Origin: Ovoidimarina sp963698645
GTDB lineage: Bacteria; Pseudomonadota; Alphaproteobacteria; Rhodobacterales; Rhodobacteraceae
Length of the DNA: 64,000 nucleotides
NCBI GenBank assembly: GCA_963698645.1
Contig: CAVORP010000001.1
Location: forward strand, 642,083 to 706,082
Direction of reading: 5' to 3'
Shown: piece after piece, positions 29,088 to 38,256 of the stretch
Layout of the letters: each line of letters starts with the position of its first letter
Numbering within the stretch: position 1 is the stretch's first letter
Made by a program: the position numbers and the translations under genes
The notes under the pieces: model-generated
Seen by the model: only the letters and a program-made list of their open reading frames with translations
What the model was told of the DNA's origin: nothing
Databases searched by the model: none

Positions 29088-29524
29088 GCGATGAGGCCGG
29101 CCGAGGCCGCTTCGATCAGGTCCAGCGCCGCCTCGAAATCACGCGTGTAATAAGGGTCCGGAACCTCCTCCACGGGGGCATCCTCGGCATGGCTCAGGAA
29201 CAGCGATACCTCTGTATCCGACCCCGAAGGCCGCAACCGCTCAAGCGCCGCCATATTGCCCCGGTCCATCGCGATGATCCGGTCGAAACGGTCGAAATCA
29301 TCGCCCGTGACCTGCCGCGCCCGCAGCCCGGCGATGTCATAGCCCCGCTCCGCCGCCGCCTGGATCGCCGGGCCATAGGGCGGATTACCCAGATGCCAGT
29401 CACCGGTGCCGGCGCTGTCCACCACCACCTCCAGCCCCTCTGCCTCGGCCATCGCCGCAAAGACCCCCTCCGCCGTGGGCGAGCGGCAGATATTGCCAAG
29501 ACAGACGAACAATATCCGGCTCAT
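29045..29524 (-). CDS. Low molecular weight protein-tyrosine phosphatase
   Basis: 159-residue cytoplasmic phosphatase. The active-site P-loop VCLGNICRSPTAEG is close to the N-terminus, with catalytic Cys and Arg present, and the general-acid loop is EVPDPYYTRDFE with the conserved Asp. The start at 29524 (MSRILFVCLGN) puts the P-loop at the usual position; another in-frame ATG lies at 29545. Intact. It is divergent from the sirtuin gene. Target proteins are unknown. Confidence 0.9.
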   Translation of the reverse strand: MSRILFVCLGNICRSPTAEGVFAAMAEAEGLEVVVDSAGTGDWHLGNPPYGPAIQAAAERGYDIAGLRARQVTGDDFDRFDRIIAMDRGNMAALERLRPSGSDTEVSLFLSHAEDAPVEEVPDPYYTRDFEAALDLIEAASAGLIAQLQKASATSPKAR

Positions 29525-29609
29525 GGCAACGGGTTCCGATGACATTCGGGTGTTCTCATGTTCGTTCCTTCCCTAGTCTTCCGGTCACTATAGCAACGGG
29601 ACGCGCAGC

Positions 29610-30308
29610 TTGGCACGCAACATCCTGATCCTGACCGGCGCCGGCATCTCGGCCGAAAGCGGTCTGGGCACGTTCCGCGACACCGGTGGGCTGTGGTCGC
29701 GCTATGCGCTCGAGGACGTGGCGACGCCGCAGGGCTTCGCCCGCGATCCGGCTCTGGTCCACGACTTCTACAATGCCCGCCGGGCGAATTGCCTGGCCGC
29801 CCGGCCCAACGCAGCCCATCACGCGCTGGCGAGGCTCGAAACCGACTGGCCGGGACGGCTCACCATCGTCACCCAGAATATCGACGATCTGCACGAACGC
29901 GCCGGAAGCCGCGCCGTGATCCATATGCACGGAGAGGTGATGCGCGCGCTCTGCGCCGCCTGCTCCCATCGTTGGGACGCGCCGCCGGCAATGTCGCGGG
30001 ACCTGCCATGCCCGGCCTGCGCGGCGGCCGCATCGCGCCCCGATGTCGTCTGGTTCGGCGAAATGCCCTATCACATGGACCGGATCGAAACCCTGTTGCA
30101 ACAGGCCGATCTGTTCGTGGCGATCGGCACCTCGGGCACGGTCTATCCTGCCGCCGGGTTTGTCGAGGCCGCCCGGGCCATGGACATCGAAACGCTCGAG
30201 CTCACGCTCGAACCCTCTGCGGCCTCGGAATTGTTCGACGAGGCCCGGCACGGACCTGCCACAAGGCTGGTCCCTGACTGGGCAAATGGGCTTCTGTCCG
30301 GCAACTAG
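29610..30308 (+). CDS. NAD-dependent protein deacylase (sirtuin)
   Basis: 232-residue Sir2 family enzyme removing acyl groups from lysines with NAD, likely including regulation of acyl-CoA synthetases such as PrpE. Motifs are the NAD-binding LTGAGISAESGLGTFRD, TQNIDDLHERAGS, the catalytic His in VIHMHGE, zinc-site CAAC and CPAC pairs, and AIGTSGTVYPAAGF. The start is a TTG at 29610 giving MARNILILTGAG. Intact and of CobB class III length. The link to PrpE is an inference from family knowledge. Confidence 0.9.
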   Translation: MARNILILTGAGISAESGLGTFRDTGGLWSRYALEDVATPQGFARDPALVHDFYNARRANCLAARPNAAHHALARLETDWPGRLTIVTQNIDDLHERAGSRAVIHMHGEVMRALCAACSHRWDAPPAMSRDLPCPACAAAASRPDVVWFGEMPYHMDRIETLLQQADLFVAIGTSGTVYPAAGFVEAARAMDIETLELTLEPSAASELFDEARHGPATRLVPDWANGLLSGN

Positions 30309-30781
30309 TTGGTGGTTTGGCCCATATGCGCCTGCGGACCCGGTTTGCGGTTCAGATCCACCGGGATCTCGACAGTCACGTCGCCCGCAACCTCGAATTC
30401 AAGCGTCACCGTCACGGCCGTCCCGTCTTCGAAGGGCTGCGTCAGCCCCATGAACATGATGTGATCGCCCCCCCGGGCAAGCATGTGCGACGCACCCGCC
30501 GCGATGGCGATTCCATCCTCGACCTCGACCATGCGCATGATGCCATTGGCGTCTTCCAGATGGGTATGGATTTCGACCCGCTGGGCCGCGTCCGACGTCA
30601 CGCCGATCAGCCGGTCATCCGCATCGGACAGATTGGTCAGAACCATGAACGCCGCGCCCGATTTCGCCGTGGGCGAGGATGCACGGGCATAGGCGTCCTC
30701 GACCCGCATCATGGCCTCGCCAGCAAATGCAGGCAGGGAAAGTGCGGCCAGAAGGCCCGCAATGATCGTCGTCTTCAACAT
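30305..30781 (-). CDS. Periplasmic copper chaperone PCu(A)C
   Basis: 158-residue protein with signal peptide MLKTTIIAGLLAALSLPAFA. The domain shows the family's metal-binding pattern: RVEIHTHLEDANGIMRMVEV, SHMLARGGDHIMFMGL, with the His and Met residues that bind Cu(I). Such proteins deliver copper for cytochrome oxidase CuA assembly. Intact. It is convergent with the sirtuin gene, overlapping by 4 bases, and no other copper gene is adjacent. Confidence 0.9.
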   Translation of the reverse strand: MLKTTIIAGLLAALSLPAFAGEAMMRVEDAYARASSPTAKSGAAFMVLTNLSDADDRLIGVTSDAAQRVEIHTHLEDANGIMRMVEVEDGIAIAAGASHMLARGGDHIMFMGLTQPFEDGTAVTVTLEFEVAGDVTVEIPVDLNRKPGPQAHMGQTTN

Positions 30782-30860
30782 GGGAAGTTCCTTCCTTGAT
30801 CCGTGTTGCCCTTCATCTATGAACGGCGACGCGGCGGACCAAGAGGCGAAAACGACGCAA

Positions 30861-30890
30861 CCCCGCCAAAGGCGGGGCTGAAGAGACGGT
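30861..30890 (-). terminator. Rho-independent terminator of rpmB
   Basis: CCCCGCC and GGCGGGG form a 7-bp stem with a 3-base loop. On the minus strand it is followed by TTGCGTCGTTTTC. It lies 28 bases past the rpmB stop. Confidence 0.65.
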
Positions 30891-30904
30891 CGTCGAAAAG
30901 GGGA

Positions 30905-31192
30905 TCAGGCGGTTGCCAGAGCCTTTGCGATGTCTTTCTTGATCTTCAGCGCACGGGCCGAAAGCTCGGTATCCTTGGCTTTCGCCATGAACCCGTCCAG
31001 ACCACCACGGTGGTCCACGGTGCGCAGCGCCGACGACGACACCTTGAGACGGAAACTGCGCCCCAATGATTCCGACATCAGCGCGGTCTCGGTCAGGTTC
31101 GGCAGGAACCGGCGTCTGGTCCTGTTTTTGGCGTGGCTGACATTGTTGCCAACCATCGGGCCTTTTCCGGTCAATTCGCAAACGCGCGACAT
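30905..31192 (-). CDS. rpmB: 50S ribosomal protein L28
   Basis: 95-residue large-subunit protein. It starts MSRVCELTGKGPMVGNNVSH and continues with the basic NRTRRRFLPNLTE and the alphaproteobacterial C-terminal tail TVDHRGGLDGFMAKAK. The start at 31192 is chosen from the family N-terminus; the open frame extends upstream without similarity. Intact, with a clear terminator downstream. Monocistronic. Confidence 0.96.
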   Translation of the reverse strand: MSRVCELTGKGPMVGNNVSHAKNRTRRRFLPNLTETALMSESLGRSFRLKVSSSALRTVDHRGGLDGFMAKAKDTELSARALKIKKDIAKALATA

Positions 31193-31405
31193 GGGCGTAT
31201 TCCTCGGCTCAACATTCAGTCTGACGGGCGGCCTGATAACAGGCCCAATAGAAAGGGGCAAGGCCGGTGGCCCTGCCCGAGAATCCGTTTGCGGGGTTTA
31301 CTGTGGCGCATCCAAGGCGTCAAGACCCTCAGGGCCTCGGCGGGGCTGACACCGGCACGCCGGGCCGCTAGGCTGCGACGAAAGAGCAGAACACGCAGGA
31401 AAGCA

Positions 31406-32068
31406 ATGCGCGAGACCGCGCTTTACGCGCCCATCAAGGCCTATCTCGAGGCACAGGGTTATGAGGTCAAGGCGGAAATCGGTGCCGCCGATGTCGTGGC
31501 GATGCGTGCTGACGAACCTCCGGTGATCGTCGAACTCAAGACGGGTTTCTCACTGTCGCTGTTCCATCAGGCAGTCGCGCGTCAGGCCGTGACCGACGCG
31601 GTCTATGTCGCTGTTCCGAAACCAAAAGGCCTGCGCGCGCTTCGCGATAACGTGGCGCTGGCCCGCCGTCTGGGTCTGGGGGTGATCTGCATCCGGGCAC
31701 GGGACGGGTTTGTCGAGGTGCTTGCCGATCCCGGCCCTTATCAACCCCGCAAGTCGCCCCGCCGCACCGCCCGTCTCTTGCGTGAATTCGCCCGCCGCGT
31801 GGGCGACCCGAATACCGGCGGCGCAACCCGGGTCGGGCTGGTCACCTCTTACCGGCAGGATGCGCTGCGCTGTCTGGCCTGTCTTGCCGGGCGCGATGCG
31901 GCCCGGGGTGCGGAAGTGGCCCGGGAAACCGGCGTGCCCACCGCCACGCGCCTGATGGCGGATGATCACTACGGGTGGTTCGAAAGGGTGGATCGCGGCA
32001 TCTACCGGCTGACGCCAAAGGGCCGGGAGGCGCTTGCGGATTATGCGGATGTGCTGGAAGCGCTCTGA
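31406..32068 (+). CDS. DUF2161 domain-containing PD-(D/E)XK-like protein
   Basis: 220-residue protein of the DUF2161 family, related to restriction-like nucleases. The core pattern is visible: KAEIGAADVVAMRADEPP, then IVELKTGFSLSLF with the E-x-K pair. A basic linker (YQPRKSPRRTARLLREFARR) joins it to a C-terminal winged-helix-like part (ALRCLACLAGRDAARG, GIYRLTPKGREALADY). Intact, ATG at 31406. It could act on DNA in repair or defence, but the role is unproven. Confidence 0.85.
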   Translation: MRETALYAPIKAYLEAQGYEVKAEIGAADVVAMRADEPPVIVELKTGFSLSLFHQAVARQAVTDAVYVAVPKPKGLRALRDNVALARRLGLGVICIRARDGFVEVLADPGPYQPRKSPRRTARLLREFARRVGDPNTGGATRVGLVTSYRQDALRCLACLAGRDAARGAEVARETGVPTATRLMADDHYGWFERVDRGIYRLTPKGREALADYADVLEAL

Positions 32069-32075
32069 GGCGCTC

Positions 32076-33083
32076 TCAGCCGCCCCCACCGCCAACGCCC
32101 TGCAATGTCTCAAGAACCTCTGCCGCTGCAGATGCCGGGCTGCGTTCTCCGCGCGCCACCGCCCCGCCCAGATCCTCCATCGCGGCCCGCGTCCGGGGAT
32201 CCGCCGCAAGCTGCGCCAGAAGCCCCTGACGCACCTCTTCCTCGAACCAGTGCCGCGCCTGTTCGGCCCGCCGCGCCTGCCAATGACCCTCGTCCTTGCG
32301 CCACCGCGCCAGCGCGCGGATCTCGTCCCAGGCGGCCTCAAGCCCGCTGCCTTCAAGCGCCGAAACCATCGCCGCCTTGGGAAATCCGTCTGGGTCCTGC
32401 GGACGCCGTCGAAGCAACCGCAGGGCCCCCGCGTAATCCGCACAGGTGCGTGTCGCCGCCGCTTTCAGGTCGCCATCGGCCTTGTTCACAAGGATCATGT
32501 CGGCGATCTCCATGATCCCGCGCTTGACCCCCTGCAATTCGTCGCCCCCCGCAGGCGCCATCAGCAGAACGAACAGATCGGCCATCTCGGCCACCATCAC
32601 CTCGGACTGGCCAACCCCCACGGTTTCGATCAGCACCACGTCGAACCCCGCCGCCTCGCAGGCCATCACCACCTCGCGCGTACGTCGCGCGACCCCGCCC
32701 AGCGCCGACTGCGCGGGCGAGGGCCGGATATAGGCAAGGGGATCGCGCGACAGCCGCTCCATCCGCGTCTTGTCCCCCAGAATCGAGCCTCCTGTACGGG
32801 CCGAAGACGGATCGACCGCCAGCACCGCAACCCGCAGGCCCTGTCCGGTCAGCAACAGGCCAAACGCCTCGATGAAGGTGGATTTGCCCACGCCCGGCGT
32901 TCCCGACAATCCAATCCGCAAAGCCTCCCGGCCTGCCCCGCGCAACCTGTCGAGAAGCGCGAGCGCCTCGGCCCGGTGATCGGCCCGCTGGCTTTCGATC
33001 AGCGTGATCGCACGCGCAAGTGCCCTGCGGTCGCCCGCGATAACGGCCTCGGCCAGTGGTAAATCGGGGGATGATCCGGGCAA
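32076..33083 (-). CDS. meaB: Methylmalonyl-CoA mutase-associated GTPase
   Basis: 335-residue G protein that protects and reloads B12-dependent methylmalonyl-CoA mutase, needed to convert propionyl-CoA to succinyl-CoA. Motifs are P-loop GLSGTPGVGKSTFIEAF, VLAVDPSSARTGGSILGDKT, the ETVGVGQSEV switch and the specificity motif ILVNKADGD. Intact and normal length. Its mutase gene is not in the window; the function fits with prpE at 17-19 kb. It is convergent with the DUF2161 gene. Confidence 0.92.
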   Translation of the reverse strand: MPGSSPDLPLAEAVIAGDRRALARAITLIESQRADHRAEALALLDRLRGAGREALRIGLSGTPGVGKSTFIEAFGLLLTGQGLRVAVLAVDPSSARTGGSILGDKTRMERLSRDPLAYIRPSPAQSALGGVARRTREVVMACEAAGFDVVLIETVGVGQSEVMVAEMADLFVLLMAPAGGDELQGVKRGIMEIADMILVNKADGDLKAAATRTCADYAGALRLLRRRPQDPDGFPKAAMVSALEGSGLEAAWDEIRALARWRKDEGHWQARRAEQARHWFEEEVRQGLLAQLAADPRTRAAMEDLGGAVARGERSPASAAAEVLETLQGVGGGGG

Positions 33084-33183
33084 GGTTCGGCCTATGTTTC
33101 GTTCCGGGTTGTTGACGCATTGGCGTCAGTCATGCCTCTTGGTCAGCGCGGTTGTCCAGACGCGACGAAGAAAAGGTTGGTTC

Positions 33184-33900
33184 ATGCGGTATCTTTGGGT
33201 CTGGTTGGTCACCCTGATGGTTCTGGCTGGGGCAGTTTCGGCACAGACCCGGGACGAGGGCCGTTTCGACATCATCCTTCTGGGCGTCAAGGCCGGCGAG
33301 TTGCACTTTGCCGGCGTGGTCGAGAACGGGCGCTATTCGACCTCCGGTCGCCTTGCCAGCACCGGCCTTCTCGCCTTCGTCCGCGAGGTCAGCTATGTCG
33401 CCAGCGCGCAGGGGCGGGTCTCGCAAGGCCGCTTGATCCCCATCCGCTATACCGAAGCCGCCGATACCGGAAGCCGCGTGTCCGAATCCGAAATGGCCTA
33501 TGTCAACGGGACGCCGCAGGTAAGGCGCTACGCTCCCGCCCGCGATCCGCGCCCCGAGGATGTGGACCCAGCCTCGCAATCGGGCACACTCGATCCGATG
33601 ACAGCGCTCTATGCCGTGCTGCGGGATGTGCCCCGCGCCGAGGCCTGCAAGCTCAACGTCGCCATGTTCGACGGTCGCCGCGCCAGCCGGGTCCAGATGT
33701 CGCCCGAGGCCCAGACCGAGGCGCGGATCGATTGCACCGGCGCCTATATCCGCGTCGCGGGCTTCAGCGCAGAGGACATGGCCGAGCGGCGGGTCTTTCC
33801 CTTCAACCTGCGCTACGCCCCTGCCGAAGGTGACCTCTGGCGCGTCGAACGGGTCGAGTTCCAGACCCTCTATGGCAAGGCGCGGCTCATTCGGCGATAA
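33184..33900 (+). CDS. DUF3108 domain-containing secreted protein
   Basis: 238-residue protein with a signal peptide (MRYLWVWLVTLMVLAGAVSA). The mature part is beta-rich and has the family segments GRFDIILLGVKAGELHFAG, YVASAQGRVSQGRLIPIRY and LDPMTALYAVLRDV. Function unknown; the family is thought to be periplasmic or outer-membrane associated. Intact. It lies 8 bases before hrpB, so the two are probably co-transcribed. Confidence 0.85.
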   Translation: MRYLWVWLVTLMVLAGAVSAQTRDEGRFDIILLGVKAGELHFAGVVENGRYSTSGRLASTGLLAFVREVSYVASAQGRVSQGRLIPIRYTEAADTGSRVSESEMAYVNGTPQVRRYAPARDPRPEDVDPASQSGTLDPMTALYAVLRDVPRAEACKLNVAMFDGRRASRVQMSPEAQTEARIDCTGAYIRVAGFSAEDMAERRVFPFNLRYAPAEGDLWRVERVEFQTLYGKARLIRR

Positions 33901-33908
33901 GGTCGCCC

Positions 33909-36339
33909 ATGACCACGGCCATGAACACGGCGCTGCCCATCGACACGATCCTGCCCGACCTGATTGGCGCGGTGAAGGACCATGGCCTTGCCGTCGTCGA
34001 GGCCCCGCCCGGCGCGGGCAAGACGACACGCGTTCCCCTTGCGCTTCTCGGTGCCAGGCCTGGTACCCGCATCGTCATGCTGGAACCCCGCCGGATCGCG
34101 GCCCGCGCCGCCGCGGAACGCATGGCCCAGACATTGGGCGAACCGGTGGGTCAGACCGTGGGCTACCGGATCCGGGGCGAGGCCCGAACCTCGCGTGCAA
34201 CCCGGATCGAGGTCGTGACCGAAGGCATCCTGACCCGAATGCTGCAATCCGATCCCTCGCTTGCGGGGATCGACACCGTGATCTTCGACGAATTCCACGA
34301 ACGCTCGCTCAATGCCGACCTGGGACTTGCGCTTTGCCTCGAGGCGCGCGCGGCGCTCCGACCGGATCTGAACCTCGTGGTGATGTCGGCCACGCTGGAC
34401 GGCACGGCGGTGGCCGACCTGATGGGCGCGCCGGTGATCCGATCCGAAGGCCGGACCTTTCCTGTCGAAACCCGCTGGCGCGACCGCCCGCTCGCCAAGG
34501 ACGACGATTCGAGGCGGCGATGGCCGAACTTGCCCTCCGCGCACTCTCCGAGACGACCGGGAGCGTCCTTGCCTTCCTGCCGGGCGAGGGCGAGATCCGC
34601 CGGGTCGAAGCCGCGCTCTCAGGCAGGCTGCCACCCGGTTGCGCGCTGCGCCCGCTCTACGGCGCGTTGCCCTTCGCGGCCCAGCGCGCGGCCATCGCAC
34701 CGGAGACCACCGGGCGCAAGCTGGTCCTCGCGACCGCCATCGCCGAGACCTCGCTGACGATCGAGGGAGTCGAGGTCGTGCTTGACGGCGGCCTTGCCCG
34801 GCGGGCCCGGTTCGATCCCGGGTCTGGCATGTCGCGCCTCGTGACCGAACGGGTCAGCCGGGCCGAGGCGACCCAACGTCAGGGCCGCGCCGGACGTCTC
34901 TCTCCGGGGGTCTGCTACCGGCTCTGGACCAAGGGAGAAGAGGGGGCGTTGCCCGCCTACGCGCCTGCCGAGATCGAGGTGGCCGACCTTGCCGGGCTGG
35001 CACTTGAACTGGCGCAATGGGGCGCAAGATCCCCCGACGAACTGACCTTTCTGACACCACCGAACCCGGGGGCCTTCGCCGAGGCGCGGCGGCTTCTGAC
35101 CGGGCTGGGCGCGCTCGATGCAAAGGGCGCGATCACCGATCACGGACGCCAGCTTGCCGCATTGCCACTGCACCCGCGCCTTGGCCACATGCTGGCCATC
35201 GCCGGCCGGGATGCCGCGCCGCTTGCGGCGCTTCTGGCCGAGCGTGACCCGATGCGGGATGCCGGCGCCGATCTGTCGCTGCGGCTGAAGGCGATCAAAC
35301 AGGGCGACCCGCGCGCAGACAGGGCGGGGCTCGACAGGATCAGGAGCGAGGCCAAACGCCTGTCCCGGGACCTGCATGCAGGTACAGGTCTCTCTCCGGG
35401 CCAGATGGCGGCCCTCGCCTATCCCGACCGGATCGGGCTTCGGCGGCCCGGCGACGATCCCCGCTGGGTGCTCTCCGGCGGCACGGGAACCCGCATGGAC
35501 CCCGCCGACCCGATGGCGGCGGCGCGGCTGATCGTCGTCACCGATACCGACGGTGCCCCCCGCGACGCGCGGATCCGACAGGCCGTCGCCCTGTCCGAAG
35601 CTGAATTGCGCGCCGTCCATGGCGATCTGATCGCGTGGCAGGACCTGTGCATCTGGTCCCGGCGGGACGGTCGGGTCCTGGCGCGCCGTCAGGAACGACT
35701 GGGCGCGCTCGTGCTCGAGGACCGCAACTGGGCCGACGCCCCGGCGGATGCCATGGCCCGCGCCATGCTGGACGGGGTGCGCGAACTGGGTCTTGTCTGG
35801 ACGGACGCCGCAGCCCGGTTCCGCGCCCGTGTCGAATTGGTCCGCGCGACCGAACCGACCCTGCCCGCAATGGACGATGCCACCCTGATGGCGACGCTCG
35901 ACGACTGGCTTCTGCCGCATCTGGGCGCGACCCGAACCGCCGCCGCGTGGCGTGGTTTCGATCTTCTGCCCGCCCTGCGCGCGATGCTCGATTGGGACCA
36001 GATGCAGCTTCTGGACCGGGCTGCACCGGCAAGTTTTTCAACACCCCTGGGTCGCGCGGTGCCCATCGATTACGCGGGCGAAAGCCCCGCGATCGCCGTC
36101 AGGCTGCAAGAGATGTTCGGCCTGACCGCGCATCCCTCAATCGCGGGCAGGCTTTGCGGATCACGCTTCTTTCCCCTGCCGGGCGTCCGGTTCAGGTGAC
36201 GACCGATCTGCCGGGCTTCTGGGCCAGTTCCTATGCCGATGTGCGCAAGGACATGCGCGGACGGTACCCCAAACACCCTTGGCCCGAGGATCCCACGGCA
36301 GCCGACCCGACGCTGCGCGCCAAACCTCGAAAATCCTAG
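33909..36339 (+). CDS. hrpB: ATP-dependent helicase HrpB, frameshifted
   Basis: DEAH-type helicase. Walker A is APPGAGKTTRVPLALL, motif II FDEFHERS, motif III VVMSATLDG and motif VI RQGRAGRLSPGVCYRLW, followed by the HA2 region and the HrpB-specific C-terminal domain (IPIDYAGESPAIAVRLQEMF type). Frame changes near 34508 (before FEAAMAELALRAL) and near 36150 (before ALRITLLSPAGRPVQVTTD) are required; it then ends TLRAKPRKS at 36339. About 810 residues, normal. The cellular role of HrpB is unclear in most bacteria. Its 3' end overlaps that of gnd by 4 bases. Confidence 0.9.
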
Positions 36340-37738
36340 GCGCCCCCGGTCCAATCCGCGTTGAAACTTCCCTCCCGGTCAATCCGTTCGAACCCGTGCC
36401 GTCCAAAGATGTCCCGCTGCGCCTGGATCAGGTCGGTGGTGCCGCGCCCGGTCCGCATCGTGTCATGATAGGCCAGCGCGGCGGCCATCGCGGGCACCGC
36501 AACCCCCGACCCCATGGCGGACATCACCACGCGCCGAAGTGCCGGAATGTGATCGGTCAGGGCCTTGACGAAATAGGGCGCAAGGATCAGCAACCCATGG
36601 GGCAACCCCGCCCGCACTTCCTTTGCGATATCGTCCAGAAGCGCCGACCTGATGATGCACCCCGCCCGCCAGATCTCTGCAACCCTCGCGAGATCCAGCG
36701 ACCAGTCGAAATGCTCCGACGCCGCCGCCAGAAGCGACATGCCCTGCCCATAGGCGATGATCCGCGCGGCAAGAAGCGCGCTCTCCAGATCGGTGTCGAG
36801 AACCGGGTGCAACCTCCCCGGTGCCGAGGGCAATATTCCCTCCGCCTCGACGCGCACCTCTTTCATCGACGACCACGACCGCGCCGCCACCGCCGCCTCG
36901 ATCGTCGTGGCCGATTGTCCCAGCTTCAACGCTTCGATCAGGGTCCAGCGCCCGGTGCCTTTCTGGCCCGCCCGGTCCAGAATGACATCCACCATGGGCT
37001 TGCCGGTATCGGGATCGGTCGCGGACAGGGCCTGTGCCGTGATTTCCACCAGATAGGACCGCAGCGGGCCGTCATTCCACTCTTCAAACACCTCGGCTAT
37101 TTCCACGGGCCTGCGCCCGCCCTTGCGCAAGATCCCATAGGTCTCGGCGATCAGCTGCATATCGGCGTATTCGATCCCGTTATGCACCGTCTTGACGAAA
37201 TGCCCCGCACCATCGGGGCCCAGATGGGCCGCGCAGGGCTCGCCCTGATACTGCGCAGCGATGGATTCGATGATGTCGCGGATCGGGGCATAGCTCTCTT
37301 CGGGCCCGCCCACCATGATCGACGGTCCGTGCCGCGCGCCCTCTTCGCCGCCCGACACGCCCATACCGATGAAGTTGATGCCCTGATCGGCCAGCGCCGC
37401 CTCGCGCCGCCGCGTGTCGTTGAAATCGGCATTGCCCGCGTCGATAATCAGATCGCCCTTTTCCAGATGCTGAAGAAGGGCATCGATCGTCTGATCGACG
37501 GGGTCGCCCGCCGGGACCATGAGGATCACCGCGCGCGGCCGGTCAAGCGCCGCCACAAAATCCTCCAAGATCCTCGCGCCGGGGTCAGCCGTTCTGCCAA
37601 CGGACCGGCCCGCTCCATGAAATCGCGCAATCGCGCCGCCGTCCGGTTGTGCACCGCCACCCGGTGTCCGTGATCCGCCATGTTCAGCGCCAGCGCCGCC
37701 CCCATGGTCCCCAGCCCCGTCAATCCGATGCGTGCCAT
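36336..37738 (-). CDS. gnd: 6-phosphogluconate dehydrogenase (decarboxylating), frameshifted
   Basis: Oxidative pentose phosphate enzyme yielding ribulose 5-phosphate, CO2 and NADPH. The start at 37738 gives MARIGLTGLGTMGAALALNM with the NADP fold. Other motifs are DAGNADFNDTRRREAAL, GMGVSGGEEGARHGPSIMVG and the catalytic-lysine block KTVHNGIEYADMQLIAETY. A frame change near 37575 is needed before the segment ILEDFVAALDRPRAVILMVP. About 467 residues, the long form of the enzyme. It is convergent with hrpB. Confidence 0.92.
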
Positions 37739-37887
37739 TGCGCCCTGCCCATCCTGCTGCATCAGCCCATCCTACGCCGGAACCCGCCTTGCGCAAGCCA
37801 ACGCCCGTAACCTGTGCGAGAGTGCTGGATTTCCCCCGCATCTTGGCGCATGACAAGACACTCAGGCAGTAACGAGGACACCAAGGC

Positions 37888-38163
37888 ATGAGCCAAAAGA
37901 TGGAAGAGATCGCCGATTCGATGGCGATACAGGCCCTCGACCTCGAGGAAGAGACGGGCGACGAAAAGGGAATACGGCTCATCGCGGATGCGCTGGCCTC
38001 CTCCTCTCCGACGATGGAGGAAACCTTTCTGACCGCGGTGCGGGTGCGCCGCGCCGAACGCCGGGCCCGCAGGCTGATCGCCTCGATGCGGGAAAACGCG
38101 GACAAGGCGAAAACAAAGGCAGAGGCGGAAACGGACAGCACGCCCGCCAAAACCGAGGACTGA
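37888..38163 (+). CDS. Small charged protein of unknown function
   Basis: 91-residue soluble protein, acidic at the start (MSQKMEEIADSMAIQALDLE) and basic in the middle (RVRRAERRARRLIASMREN), ending in a Lys/Glu/Thr-rich tail. No signal peptide or membrane segment. A GAGGA ribosome-binding site precedes the ATG. I recognise no domain; the arrangement suggests a helical small protein. It lies 93 bases before deoC on the same strand but is separated from it by a palindromic operator. Confidence 0.6.
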   Translation: MSQKMEEIADSMAIQALDLEEETGDEKGIRLIADALASSSPTMEETFLTAVRVRRAERRARRLIASMRENADKAKTKAEAETDSTPAKTED

Positions 38164-38177
38164 ACCGAGGTCAATAT

Positions 38178-38193
38178 TTGACCAATTGGTCAA
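38178..38193. promoter_or_regulatory. 16-bp perfect palindrome upstream of deoC, likely repressor operator
   Basis: TTGACCAATTGGTCAA is a perfect palindrome centred about 72 bases before the deoC GTG start. TGGTC/GACCA half-sites are typical of GntR/FadR-type regulators. No regulator gene adjoins, so the binding protein is unknown. It probably controls the deoC-membrane protein-aldehyde dehydrogenase unit. Confidence 0.55.
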
Positions 38194-38256
38194 TCTTGTA
38201 TTTCAACGCCGTCCATGCAACGCTCACGCGTGTGATCCCAAGCATGAGTCCCTCCC

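Noticed and set aside
38171..38245. 24-codon minus-strand frame (MLGITRVSVAWTALKYKIDQ...) upstream of deoC
   Set aside because: Its 3' end overlaps the palindromic operator, there is no ribosome-binding site, and nothing resembles a known leader peptide or PqqA.
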